64,000 nt of DNA, from contig NC_080557.1 in assembly GCF_030253575.1 (NCBI RefSeq), forward strand, positions 45,522,501 to 45,586,500. The letters are read 5' to 3'. Position numbers and translations under genes: made by a program. This document shows positions 1-12,569 of the stretch, piece after piece (positions within the stretch are counted from its first letter, which is position 1; each line of letters starts with the position of its first letter). Below the pieces are notes generated by a model. It had not been told where the DNA came from. It was given only the letters and a program-made list of their open reading frames with translations, and made no database searches. The DNA comes from Rhododendron vialii (taxonomy: Eukaryota; Streptophyta; Magnoliopsida; Ericales; Ericaceae).

Positions 1-3000
1 ATGAAACTGCTGCTTCCTTCAGTTTTGTGTTCTTATCATGGGCCAATGGTGTCAATTTAGCAAGCCATAACTTTAGAATGCCACTATTACCAAAGCCTTC
101 AGAGTTCATCGCATGCTTGTTAAAGGAACTTATGGCAAACTGAATGACAGCCAATTTTGCCTTTGGTGACCGTTGTTCATCCAGTGAACGAAGCAAAGCT
201 GGTAAAAGAGAATCTATGCCATAAGTTTTGCCGACAATTTCCAGCGTTGTTGAGCAAGGTTGCCTCACTAATTCTTTTGGATCAATTAAACGTGAGAAAA
301 CATGGGGTAAGATCCTCTCCATATAACTTTCAAATGGCTTTCTGCAAGCAGGAATAATTTCTGAGAGTGTTGAGAGAGCTGCCTGGGCAACTTTATGGTG
401 GGGATCATCCAAGTGCTGGAAAAATAACTTCATTACCTTCTCAAAATTTTGTGTAACCTCTTGAATGCCTTTTGGACCTTGCTGCAACAAAGAACGGAGA
501 TAATTAAATGCAGCAACTCTAGCATTCCAGTCTGAACTAGGATTGAGTCCCTCACTAAGAGTATTGTTGAGAGAAGCTGGAGCAACCAAAAAGCTTGACA
601 TATCCCCCAGTAACAGCTGGCGATCATCAAAACTCCTCCTCCTGCTAGCGGACATTCGTCCAATAGCATTCTTTTTCAAAAGTGGCCTTTGAAAATTGGG
701 AACATAACTATTCTGTGATTCCCCGTAATTTGAATCATTACATGGGCGCCAACCCTCCTTAGAATCACTGTTTTCTTCGTAGAAACCTCTTTCTTGTAGT
801 TTTTCAGGAGTTCTCTTAGCTGAGTAAGATGAAAGAGCTGACAGAGGCTCAGCTCCTACAGTACTGCGGTACAATAATTTACTTGAATCTTTGGAAGCCT
901 GAATCTGGGTGATGATGTCAGACATACCCAAGCCACCATTGCGTTTGTTACCTTTAGACATACCAAATGTAGTTGCATCAACCCCAAAAGAGGTGGTTAG
1001 ATTATGTGAAGCGGGGACCGCAAGAGGGAATGGTGGATCACGAGAAGATGGAGGGTCAACTCCTGCACTTGCAGCAAAAGGAGAAAAAATAAGCCATTCA
1101 CCAGTATTTAGAAGATAAATACACCCAGTCACAACTATTTACCCATCCAGACAGTTATTCACCATTACATCAATGAAAGAGTTTTAACCACAAAAACAAT
1201 GAACCTCCCCAATTCCTCGTGAAAGTCATTACAATACCTAGATCCAAACTAGATGACCGGAGAGTTGAAATACGTTTCTCAGATGTATCTAACCCTCTAA
1301 GCATGCTTTCAATAGCTGTAACCTTCTGTTTGCTCGATTGCATCACACTTTCCAGGCTTCGATCTGTACCTTGACCAACTGCCTTTGACTGTGAAAACAG
1401 TAGCCCAGAAGAGGGAGACATACCTGAGGCCAAACTTGAACTTTTGTCCATTGCAACTATTGCCGAAGTTCCATATCCAGGTAGATTTGAAGGGGCGGGT
1501 GTTTGTGGGGTTAAAGAAATCTGTGAACTTCTGTCACGAAGGGAAGGAGAAGCATGTCTTCTGTGCATACTCTCATTCTCTTCAACAATTACCTACACAA
1601 AAATGAAAATATAGTTAGTCAAATTTTAACAATGATACAATGAGATTTTCCTTTTGGCAGGGCGGCGGGGAATGTAAAGGATAGGCTATTGGAATGAGAA
1701 GAATGTCTGTACTCTTTGGATAACAGGATCAAAGGACAACAACAGCTGCCGGGAACGCTCTGGCCAAGTTTTTGCAAACATTCTGTAGCAACTTCTTGCA
1801 GTTGCTCGTACCTGTGGAAGTTAACATGTCAAGTACTTATTGGGTAAACCCCCAAGACATGACCAATGGCACGGTTCTTGAAAGCACATATAGAGAAGAA
1901 CATGCAGATGTTATTTGCCAAATAAGCTGAGCAACATGATATCTTGCTAGCTTAAAAGCCACCTAAAAAAACAAGCAAAGGGGAACTGGGCAAAAGATTG
2001 ATCACTGCAAATGCTATATATGCCACACTAGAAGAACTAAGAACCAGTGTAGTCAAATTTGACCGGATGCTATTTGTCAAGGCAAGGCACAGGTCACCTA
2101 GAAGCAGCAGGTCAGGGGGCGAATTTAATCCATCAATCAAAATTTACAGCCGAAATTCTACAGAAACAATAGAAAATCAGCTCATATGTCAAGGTGCACC
2201 CAATGTTCTCCACTTCCCCCCCTGTACACTTCCTCCATCCATCACTGGAAAAAAGAAGTAATCTCAAACACCAAGTACCTCACTCATTGCATCTGCAACA
2301 CAACACTTAATAAGATCTTCATAGAGATCGGCTGCCCGCTGTATTTCAGGTTCATCAGCCCAATATTCTAATATCAAGAGGGCATACTCACAACACCTGC
2401 AATAGAGGATGTAGCATTACGTTCACTCAGGTATTGACACATACAGGCAGTACTACATAGAAGAAGCAGAATCCTACCTTGAACGAAGTATAGAACTACG
2501 GTCATTCTTTGCAGAATCAGCCATACGCGGAAGAACACGGGCAACTTTGCAATTACGCAGCATCTATAAAGTCAAGTAAGTTACAAACAAAGGAAGGACA
2601 TCCATGAATAACACAAATACCAAAAAATGTAGCACGTTAAACCATACCGTTTTAATGCAGTTATCAGCAGACTCTGCAATTACAAGTACAGTTATCACAA
2701 CAAGCTTGAAAAGGATCTGGGGGTCACATCACAATCAGAAGAATGTATGAGCACATCAAGAACCCAAAATGAGCAAGCAAAAAAGAATGGTTACCGGAAT
2801 GAACACTTCAGCACACGCTTCAAAATCTCCCAAGAGCTCTTTAGATAAGAAGTTCAACAAGTGGCAAGCCTGGCAAAAGAGAATAAAACAACTTAAGAAA
2901 GCTGCCGGTTTGGAGATTAAACAAATATAAAATCGCAAATACTTCTCCACTGTTTAAGAAGTTCTGGAAATAAAATAACACTTTTAGACATGTCTCCAAA

Positions 3001-6000
3001 AAGCGTTGGTGGTGTTCCTGACACTGGTGGGACATGGCACCCTTGTAGCTGCATCAAACACCCTTTAAGTAGCTAATAATTTGCATCCTATATCAGTACC
3101 ACATAAAAAGGTTGCTAGACCTAGAGTTAGGAACCCGAGACTCTTTACATTTCAAAGCAACAGAAAAGTGATGCATCAACGAAAGTGATATGCTTTACAG
3201 TCCACTTATATTTTCAATCAAATTGGAGCTGTCAACAAAAATAAGAAAAGAAGAATCCTTGACAATAACATTATGGAAGTTCAAGAAGGTGAACCTTACC
3301 TGCTTCACTATAGTAGATCTTCGATCAGACAACTGTGTGCTTAAGGGGCCAACAAGGTGTTTCAGAAGTCCCCTGAAACACGGGTAATCAGCTGCACCTG
3401 ACATAATGAAAGAGAAAAGCAACAGATATAGTGTCTTTATAAGCCCATGCCATATTATAGGAAACAAATGGAACCATGAATCCCTTCATCAACCAATATG
3501 AAAATTATTCAACGACAGTCCTTAGATGCACAAAACAGAAGCGGGGCAAGCAGAGGAATATAGAAGCTCCCAAGGTTGGTAGCGTGTATGTATATTATGG
3601 AAATAATGTCGCATAGAGTATTATTCACTTTAAAAGTACAATCATTTTAGGAAGTAAAAATATGGGCCAAGTCCACCATAAATGTAATAAATGAGCTAGT
3701 GTTACAAGAGTATGGTTTTCTTTTCAAGGTATCGTGACTTGGGCTAGATATATGAGTTCATCAAAAACCAATTAATAAATCCAAAGGATAAATCCCCATT
3801 TTTCTATACAAAGATCATACAAAAGCTCCCATTTTCATATTGAGCGAGCTCCCATCTCGAGGGGAGTGGGCTCCGAAGGTGGGAGCGGCGCCACTTTAGG
3901 AGCTCCCTACTACTAAGAACGAACTTCTTTGAGGAAAAAGGGACAGTATAACTGAATATAGATACATAGATGTGCGACAGTCGGAAAATGTGAACAACAT
4001 TAACAAGGAAAAGAGGTCCTTGCAGAAGACCTGATTATTGTTTCATTCTGTAATCTGTTCACTTCAAAAATCAGACAAATTAACACAATTGAGTCTGTGA
4101 ATACTATCTTTCCAAAATTTAGAATTTCTTGTTTCACTATTATAATTATATCCTGTTCAATCCTTGCACAAAATTTCAAGAACCCATATTTTATTTTATA
4201 AGGTTTCAGATTACTCAATTTAAAATTGAAGTGTTCAGTTCTCTGCAACCACACAGACTGACAGACCTAAGTGTTCTCCGTTCTGTGTGATGAACTTTGA
4301 AAAGCTGAAGCCGTGATGATGCGTCCTTCTCTCCTCCATCTCTCCACAAAGCACTGTTCAAGAGGGACTTCCAGCATCTTTGTTAAAATTCAGTAATCAG
4401 CATTCTGAACTCAACCTAATTTTTACGCCTGTCATCTACAAGCTACCTATGAAAACCCTAAACCCAAAAGCTTTTCATAGTTTCATCAAAATAATATGCT
4501 TCATTGAAACATTTTCCTAGCAAATCAAACATAACTTTCGAACTCAAAGCTTCAATTTCTTATTTCAAACAGCAAGTTTCTCTTTTAGCGTGCTGCAATG
4601 TGCAGATACTTTCATGGAAATAATCAGAATCTGAAACAATTAAATAAAAGGAAAAGAAAGGCAACAAACCTCCAATAACAAGACCTTCAACTCTTTGCAT
4701 GGCTCCAATGCGGAGAGACCAATCCTTGTCAGGTACAAGAGTTGAAGCAATTTTTTCAACTTCCCTTATAAGCTCTTTCTCAGAGTAAACTTTAACAGGG
4801 TCAACTGGTTTTTCAGTGATATCACTATCGCCTGCGCATGACATGGAACGAGCCAAAGTGAACCCGAGTACTGTCCAGCACCACCAATCATCACTTCATT
4901 ATACACCAAACTTTTTTCAATAGAGAGGTACTTAATAATTCATGTAACACCAATTTATGTAATAATCCAAGCATCATTCAACTCCAGCTGTTAGTCATAC
5001 GATCCGACAAACATAACCAAGATCTTGCAATTCATGCATCTGGGAAATGACTACATAAATCTCCAGCCAAACAAAGTTAAATCTATCAAAATCACCATGG
5101 GTTGCCATGGAATCAGCAATTAATGTCCAATTCCAAGTAATAAGGTAATGCTGGGAAAAATCTTTTGAACATGTGTGCTTCAAACTACCATGAAAATATC
5201 TACAAAGCTATGGATAAACATACAAACCTCCAAAGAGAGACACCTCACGTGTGGAACTCTTGGCCTTTGAGCTACTCCTTTTAGGATTTAGGCCGGCAGG
5301 TTTAATCTCAACAGCAGTGTAACTACTCGCAAGTCCATCTGAAGAGTGAACTTTTGGTTCAATCCTCTCTAGCCTGGCATTAATATCTTTTAACTGCAGT
5401 TTAACACCATATTTAGAAAAGAACAGTTGAGTGATGATATTAACAGAACAAGGCTCAAGTTTTTGTAGTAAACTATATAGATCATCTAAATATGAAACAG
5501 AATTAAACAATAAAAAAAAAACTCAGTTCGTGGAAGTTTTAGCCTTTTAGGCACTCGTAAGTTTAGGAAGGCGATAGCAGGGTAAAATACAATTTCTTCC
5601 ATTATACTCACAACTGACGTAGAGAGATGATGACGCTGGAGTTCATCACCGAACTGAGGCCCAACTTGAGTATACATCTCCTGAAAAAGAAACAAGAGTC
5701 AGATTAACATGAGAGGATGAATTACATAATGTAACCAAAGTAGAACATCTGAAGAAGAAAGAGGTGATTTCTCCTATCCGATAACGACTTTTCCTCCCAT
5801 TAAAGGGATTTTGTCATTTATTATTTCCAGGTATCAGAGGGAAGTGCGCGATTCTTAATTAGAGGCATATCTTTCTTTGCTTTTTTAGTGCCTTTTTCAT
5901 CAGTAGACTTCTTGACCCCACCTTCTGTTGTACTTTTTTAATCTATCATCAGCCAGATTATTTTTCTTGACCCCAAGTGGAACACATTCAGGTCCAGTGG

Positions 6001-8858
6001 ATCTAAATGGAACAACATAAATCTATTTCAGCATGGATCTTGCAAACCTCAATACATGATATTGCTGCTTCTCGCACACCATGATTAGAATCATTCAACA
6101 TCTGCAGAATCTGATAATCCAAAAGGAAAAAAGTGAGTTCATAGTTCTCTTTTCCTGCTGAATAACTAAACATCAAAAGTGCATGTATCTATATCCCAAT
6201 CAAAAGGTAAAAATGGCCATACTGGAGGAAGAATAGCACGTTGAAGTGGGAGCTCAGTGGATGCAAAAAGACCAATTGCTGATGTGACGGTTCGTGCATA
6301 CTCTTCCCGTACTCTCCAGCTTCTGTGAGTCCAAGCGTAAGTCCCTGCTCTCTCAACAATGATCGTTGGTGATGAAACCTGCCACAAAGAACCATAAATT
6401 ACTCTTATAGTCCGTTTTCCCAACTCTTCCACACGTCAACTAACAAAGAAATAATTATAATTTAGCATCAGGGTAATGCGACCGATGCCAAGAGCAAAAG
6501 AAATGTTGGTGACGCAGAATCGTAGTCTGACAGTTCAACGTGCATCACAGATAAAATATTGAAATGGAAGAACAAATTGCGAAATATATTATCTGGAGAA
6601 TGCCTAACCTGCAATGTCCTTGTAGCTAGTCCACAAATCTAACTAACCAGTGTTTGTGGTGCTGTGGGTGTAGGTGAAGGTGGTGGTGGCTGTTGGGGGA
6701 GATTGGACTTGATTCAACAAATCCAGAAAGGCTGTTAAAGTTACACCTTTCACTGGAGAGAACTCTAAGATCCCTGTATTCGACAAATGCGTACAACTTC
6801 ACCACTAAAAGAAATACTTAATTCATCACAAGACAAGTAGCAATTCAAAACTTCAAGTTGTGAGGGTGCGTAGGAATTCAGAACATCAAGTTGTAAAGGT
6901 GTGTGGGCAACAAGCCCACATAAAAGGTGTTGCATAGAAGGAAAATAAAAAATGCAAAAAAGTGTTTTAACTTCAGGATTCCCCAATGTTTAAAGATTTC
7001 AGGCATGGTCCCACAAAAGCAAAAATAAAATATTCTAATCAGGGGCCCTAGGCTTCTGGATAAAGACAGAGAATCGGGATCGTTAGTTAGAATTCATCAA
7101 CATCCCCCCCAAAACAATCCAAAAAATTGTTTAACTTCGTCTAATTGCACGTCTTAGAGCGGACTAAAGATGTTATGTGGTTTCAAAATTGAATGCTGAG
7201 TGTTTTCTAGTTCCGGTAAGAATAGGCCATAAAACACAAAAGACAAACATGAAACGTCGGCTAAACATGCAAACAAATACTCAACCAGACAAACAGTACT
7301 TCAAATGCAAAAAGAGTCTACTGCTTGAAAAATAAAAGCATACAAATTAGCCAATGTCTAGGGAAAATCAATAAAGTCAATTCAATGTAGAGGAATTGCC
7401 TAGAAAAGTAAAGTTCAGCAGATTAATTCGACAGAGATTCTTTAGTTGAATACAATGCAATGCACTGAATGCAGAACAAATGGAGTTTTCAAAACAGCAA
7501 ACCGTGGAAACACAATAAAAAGTAAAATATAGAGGGGGAAAAACTTCATTGATAAGTGCCTAAGTGAACTCATAGAAATCCTTCAAATAGGATACACATT
7601 CTCATTCCTGCAAAGAATGTAAAACAGCTTTAACTTTTCTAAGTAATGCCTGTAGTAGATGCATGAACCACTGCCAAAAACAGACAACGACTATCCCTAC
7701 TTACTTGTATACCTCTAATATGCTGTTCAAACTAAACATTAACGTTCCTCCATATGAAATCCTCATCAACGCAAACAAAGCCTTATAACGTCAAGGACGG
7801 ACCAAGTGGCTGATGGACCCAGGCGACTGTCCTACCAACATTTCAAAGTTTTAATAGATTCTAGTAGTTTTCGTTTCAAAAACTTAAAAATTATATAAGT
7901 TTACCCGCCCAACATCGAAAACACCAAAAAACCATCGAAAACATGCCCCACCAACAGTTATTTGTTTCTATTACCTGTGATATTGCTTCCCTTTTCAAAA
8001 TGGACAAGTACGCAGAAGATTGTCCGCGGTAATAATTGAACAGGTATAGGTTGATTGAAAATATATGTGATAATCTTCTTCTTTTTCCTAGTATTTTTAC
8101 AACTGTATTGGCAAAACAAATAGGGAAAATGACGGCTTAGGACGTGTTTTGATAATTAATACCCGCCAAGGACATGCTAAGAACATTCGTTAATGCTGAA
8201 AATGTCCTTAGAAGGTATTAATTATCAAACACGTCCTTAGCCGTCATTTTCCCAAACAAATATCACCTTTCATATGTAACATCATCAAGTTCCAACCTTC
8301 GAAATCCACATCTACTTAAACGAAGCCTCATAAATCAAGGGTAATTAGAGTAGGTGTGTTCTTAGTCGCATAATACTTCATTAGGCCCTCCCCTACCGCT
8401 CCCAATCCTCGCTCGCGGCGATAATCCTCGCTCTGCGCACTCACGATCTCAATCCTTGCTCTTGTGAATTCTAATTTCAAAAGACGCTTTCAAGCTCGCG
8501 TATCGTGTGGCTTTAAGGTGCGTACCTCCATGAGAGTGAGCAAAAGGTGCCTAGCGGCATCGCGAACGGGCTGTTTCCCATCGCCTAACCGCTCAACGGT
8601 GGGAGGAACTAGGGCATCGAAGTGAAGCTTGAAGTGATCGCGGGAAAGAACGGCGGCGGAGGCGAGGCACTGTAAGGCGCCCTGGGAGACCCTAAAGTTG
8701 TTGTCTTTCAAGAGATCCAAGCAGCAGTCGACGAGCGAGGTGACCTCCGACGAGGAGAGGGGTTTTCTGGAAGCTTCCAGGAGTTGGTGGAGATGTTCAA
8801 CGCCGGCCATTCTCTCCTTGGCGTCCTTGGCTCGGGCCGCCTCCAGCGCCGCCTCCAT
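1..8858 (-). CDS. CLASP: CLASP, microtubule-associated protein (3' part outside the window)
   Basis: Plant CLIP-associated protein; in the known family it binds and stabilises cortical microtubules through TOG/HEAT repeats. Fourteen coding exons fit: 8526-8858, 6223-6378, 6048-6110, 5612-5680, 5228-5393, 4670-4831, 3300-3397, 2795-2869, 2648-2716, 2478-2563, 2279-2396, 1713-1811, 1238-1592 and 1-1062 (still open at base 1). All joins keep phase and give about 970 residues of a protein usually near 1440. The first exon opens with MEAALEAARAK and carries HEAT-type helices; a second helical repeat block spans about residues 290-500, followed by a Ser-rich basic linker (exons 13-14) as in plant orthologues, then a third helical block that runs off the window. 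The start at 8858 matches the family N-terminus. Intron 1 is 2.1 kb and holds a Mutator-type MITE. Identity is very likely; exon 4's donor could shift by two bases. Confidence 0.95.
8123..8253. mobile_element. Mutator-type MITE in CLASP intron 1
   Basis: A 131-bp element with nearly perfect inverted ends of about 45 bp (gggaaaatgacggc at the left, its complement at the right). It is flanked by a perfect 9-bp direct repeat, aaacaaata, at 8114-8122 and 8254-8262. A 9-bp target duplication is the hallmark of Mutator-like elements. No coding capacity. Confidence 0.88.
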
Positions 8859-8964
8859 TGATGAATGGAGTTGAGGTGAATTGCGGGGTTCGGAGGTTTG
8901 GATCTGGAGGAATTTGTAAAGGCGTTGGTGGGAGTAGCAGTGGACAGTGAGTCAGTGACTGTGG

Positions 8965-8989
8965 TAGAGAGAGAGAGAGAGAGAGAGAA
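8965..8989. repeat. (GA)n microsatellite upstream of CLASP
   Basis: About a dozen GA dinucleotides roughly 110 bp upstream of the CLASP start codon (CT on the coding strand), probably in the 5' leader or core promoter. Confidence 0.8.
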
Positions 8990-9153
8990 TTGGGAGGGAA
9001 TTTGCCTTTTGTCCGAAATTGACGGATGGATGAGTTTCCAAATTTACCATTAATTAGACGTAAGCTGAACGCAGTACAGTCGGTTGACAGTGGAATAATA
9101 AAAATAAAAATAAAAGTGGGGCGGTTATCTCGTAGTCCGGCCCGACCCTCGTA

Positions 9154-9391
9154 GGCCCCGTTCCGCAACGCTAAATAAGTACTTATTTTTTAAGAAGACA
9201 ATTTCAAGTTCAAAAATGATAGGTTTATTGAAATTTAAAAATATGCAATATGGATCTTGTTTGACAGATCTCATTGAGGTCTTTAATACGGTGAAAAAAA
9301 ATTTAAAAATTATTTTTCATTTGCATTATTTTTGAGTTTGAAAATGTGAAATAAGTACTTATTTTTTAAGAAGGTGTTCTGGAACGGGCTC
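9154..9391. mobile_element. Tourist-like MITE (GGCCCCGTTCC ends)
   Basis: The ends are inverted: ggccccgttccg at the left and the complement of gagcccgttcc at the right, followed inward by inverted blocks containing aagtacttattttttaag. The flanking triplets gta and gtt agree at two of three positions. The element at 41761-42002 has the same termini with clear TTA duplications. An internal motif (tggatcttgtttga) recurs in three other MITEs of this window. Confidence 0.65.
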
Positions 9392-10127
9392 GTTGTGGGA
9401 AATTCTTTGCACACTCCCTTTTTTTTTTTCTCAGTACCCACACCCATAAGACATTATAGTTTTGGGTTTTAATGGAGGTTTTTTAAAATAATTAATTAGT
9501 GAAAAGAGATAAATAGAGAAAATTTATCCGGGACCACGTCAAGGATTTTGAGACCTCAAAATGAACAAGGAGCGCGTAGGGCCATCTTGGCTCCAACTTG
9601 ATTATTAGTATTATTTTTTTATAAGTCAAACAATCCAACTTGATTATTTAAATTTCTATTTCTAAACAATAATGTGTAGAGCGTTCTTGCAAAAAATTAC
9701 TGTAAGTTAATTGATGGTGAGGAAATTCAACTGTCTACCCACACCCAGAAAAACTCTTAAAAGGCGTATGGGTTCCACCTTGGCCCCACATTAATTATCC
9801 AGACAAATATATTTTCGCAAATAATAATGTGTAGATTATTCTTGTAAAAAAATCAAACTGGTCGGATATCAATAAATTTCTCGTTTCTATTGAAAAAAAG
9901 GGGTGTGTAGAATTTCTCCCACATGTAGTCCTTTTCTGATTGCCTAACTCCGCCTCCTTGTTTTTGGCCCCTCTTGATTTGTAAAATGAGAATACAACAT
10001 CTTTGATGGGGTAGATTTAAGTAAATTTAAAAAATTACATCCTCAGATGGATGAGTGCACGAATTGGGGGTGTATAATAGGGTCCTCTAATGGATGATAG
10101 ATTGGGCTTAACTGAAGTTATATACTA
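9392..10127. other. Intergenic, AT-rich, two degenerate repeat copies
   Basis: No gene is seen. Two diverged copies of a block containing aataatgtgtaga followed by gttcttg or attcttg lie at about 9660-9700 and 9825-9860, suggesting an old duplicated non-coding element. Confidence 0.4.
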
Positions 10128-10361
10128 CTCACTCTGTCCCAAATTGGATGTCAATTTTTGATATTCGTGTCAATTTCAACTTATTATATCTTTCAATATG
10201 GATCTCAAAAAATATGCAATATAGATCTTGTTTGATAGTTCTCGATTAATTCTATTATATAAAGTTTTCAAACTCATGAAAAACATTATAGATTAAAAGA
10301 TATAAGCAATAAAAAATGACACGAATTTCAAAAATTGTCATTCTTTTTGGGACGGAAGGAA
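10128..10361. mobile_element. Stowaway-like MITE
   Basis: A 234-bp element with ends ctcactctgtccc and the complement of ttccttccgtccc, both flanked by TA (10126-10127 and 10362-10363). The long inverted arms and TA duplication are typical of Stowaway (Tc1/mariner). It contains the shared internal motif atagatcttgtttgatag. Confidence 0.8.
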
Positions 10362-10583
10362 TACTATATATTCACCATCAGACAAGTGAAAGTTTTCCTT
10401 TCTTGAAAATATGAATTGGTAGAGTTTTTTTTACTACTTTTTTCTAAAAAGAAAAGAGATCATCATCATTGTCTAAAAAATGGTTTCTAAATTTTTAAAC
10501 ACAACTATTTTCGCGGGCAAGTAATAGTCCTCATAGAAAGAATATTACCTTTACATAAAGTTGCTCTTTCTGCGTATCTTATT

Positions 10584-10754
10584 GGGAATAAATTCTTTAT
10601 ACCGTCGGTGTAAACATTTATTTTTTCTAAATCAATTGTATTGCGACACGTGTTAAAACAGTTGTCCCAATTAATAAAACATGGTGACGTGACACAATAC
10701 AATTGATTTGGAGAAAAAAAATGTTTACACCGACGGTGTAAAGAATTTATTCTC
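10584..10754. mobile_element. Mutator-type foldback MITE
   Basis: A 171-bp near-palindrome; the arms begin grgaataaattcttta and include the palindromic stretch accgtcggtgtaaa. A perfect 9-bp duplication, tatcttatt, flanks it (10575-10583 and 10755-10763), the size expected for Mutator-like insertion. Confidence 0.85.
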
Positions 10755-10770
10755 TATCTTATTTCAGAGG

Positions 10771-10829
10771 ATTTTTATGTCACCATCTTTTTTATCACTG
10801 TTTTATGTCACCATCTTTTTTATCACTGT
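10771..10829. repeat. 28-bp tandem duplication
   Basis: Two adjacent identical copies of a unit of about 28 bp containing atgtcaccatctttt. Located just right of the 10584-10754 MITE. Confidence 0.75.
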
Positions 10830-11764
10830 TTTACTTTCATTGCATAAGTACATAACATATTATGATATTGTCCGTCTTATCCGTCCTGAGTTGCCATGCA
10901 TACAAATTTAATTCTAAACAAAAAAACCAATAACATGCATCTAATTTGACTGAGTAACAAAAATGGTGAAAAAAGTCTCGCTAATTAACGGTGCATACAA
11001 CTTTTTAAAATCCTAATGAATTTTGTTGAGTGAACATAAGAAAGTAAATAAGTGTTCAAATTCTATGGCGACCAAACATTTCAACCCTTGAGGGTGCCGC
11101 AGAGAGTTTTGTCTAGATCGTTAACTTTAGGATTTCGAAATTAGTCGAAGTGTGCGCAAACATTCCGTTATGAAAAGGGTAATGATTAAATGAACCATAT
11201 AGCTTAATTTTCTCGAAAAGAAAGAGGTTAACTTCCCTTCGAATCACTTTGATGGTACGTTTCACCCAAAAACTAGAGATTGTTTGATAAACCATCTCTC
11301 AGAAGTGCATCAGATTATGTTTGTTATTTAAGTTATTGGAAGAGAGGAAAGAGCAAAAGAGAATGATTGACACAGGACAAACAAAACGAATTCTTCAGGA
11401 CGAAGCCAGGCCACTATCCCCTTTTCGAGATATAGATAGGAAAAAGAAGGGTAAAATAGTCATTTTCATATCATCATGTTAATTAGGTTCCTCACACTAT
11501 ACTAAAGTGTTGGCAAAAAAGGATTAGTATTGCAAAATGATAAGAAATGATTGGCCTTTTACAGGTTGGCTTGCTTGAAGGTTTTGCAATGCATAATTAA
11601 GAGACCCCAAAGAACTTATAAGTAGGAGCAAGTGAGAAGGGAAATGAAAAGTCTAGTGACATCGCATTTTAACACCTGACTGGGGTAGTGGTCGTAGAGG
11701 AGTGAGAGTCGTGGTGGTAAAATGACAGGGGTGAGGTTGTTGTGGTGGTGGTCTAGAGGGCAGA

Positions 11765-12180
11765 ATAATCGCGCCTCATACGCTTTGCACTAGTAGAGAA
11801 TATGGGGATGCGCCCGGGCCGTACTCAGATTGCGCCTTAGGGGCATTGCATAAGCACGGAATCCTTAGTGCGCCTGGAGCACAATAGAATCGCGCCTTGG
11901 GCGCTAGAGAATATAGGGATGCGCCCGGGACGCACTCCCATTGCGCTTCATAGAATCCTTAGATGCGCCCGGAGGAGCACAATAAAATCGCGCTTGAGGC
12001 GCTAGAGAATATAGGGATGCGCCCGGGATGCACACCCATTGCGCCCAAGACACATTGCATTAGTGCAAAAAACTTAGATGCGCCCGGAGCGCAATAATGT
12101 TGCACATCAGGCGCATTGCATCAGTAGACAGTACATTGATGCGCCCGAGGCGCACTCCAATTGCGCCTGAGGCGCACACT
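11765..12180. repeat. GC-rich degenerate minisatellite
   Basis: About 3.5 imperfect copies of a 98-121-bp unit (11769, 11890, 11988 and a partial last copy). Each unit carries aatcgcgcct, agagaatatrgggatgcgc, ccattgcgcc and a gcgcccgga/agcacaata tail. The GC content is sharply above the surrounding DNA. No open reading frame follows the period. Confidence 0.7.
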
Positions 12181-12480
12181 GATTGGACTACCACCGTCAA
12201 TAAAAAAACTGTCGGGACCATTAGAGATTTGTCCGTTTATGAATTTTAAGACCTCGAAATTAGTCAAGATACGCACAAAATGATCCGAATACCCGGTTAC
12301 CCAAAAAATGAAAAAGCTCTAATCTACCGATGCAAAAAGTCTAGTAGCAAAACCAACCTGCCCAACAAGCTTATTTCCATGCCCTTTACATCTCATCGGG
12401 GACCAACAAAAGATCATTTTATGAGTACAAAAAGACAGAGAACATGAGCATAATCAAAGGACTACTACCAAAATGCACAT

Positions 12481-12484
<4 letters not shown>

Positions 12485-12547
<63 letters not shown>
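12485..12547. repeat. (CT)31 microsatellite
   Basis: An uninterrupted CT run immediately downstream of the GDSL gene stop codon, so probably (GA)n in its 3'UTR. Confidence 0.9.
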
Positions 12548-12548
<1 letters not shown>

Positions 12549-12569
12549 AAATGGAATATGATATGTGAA

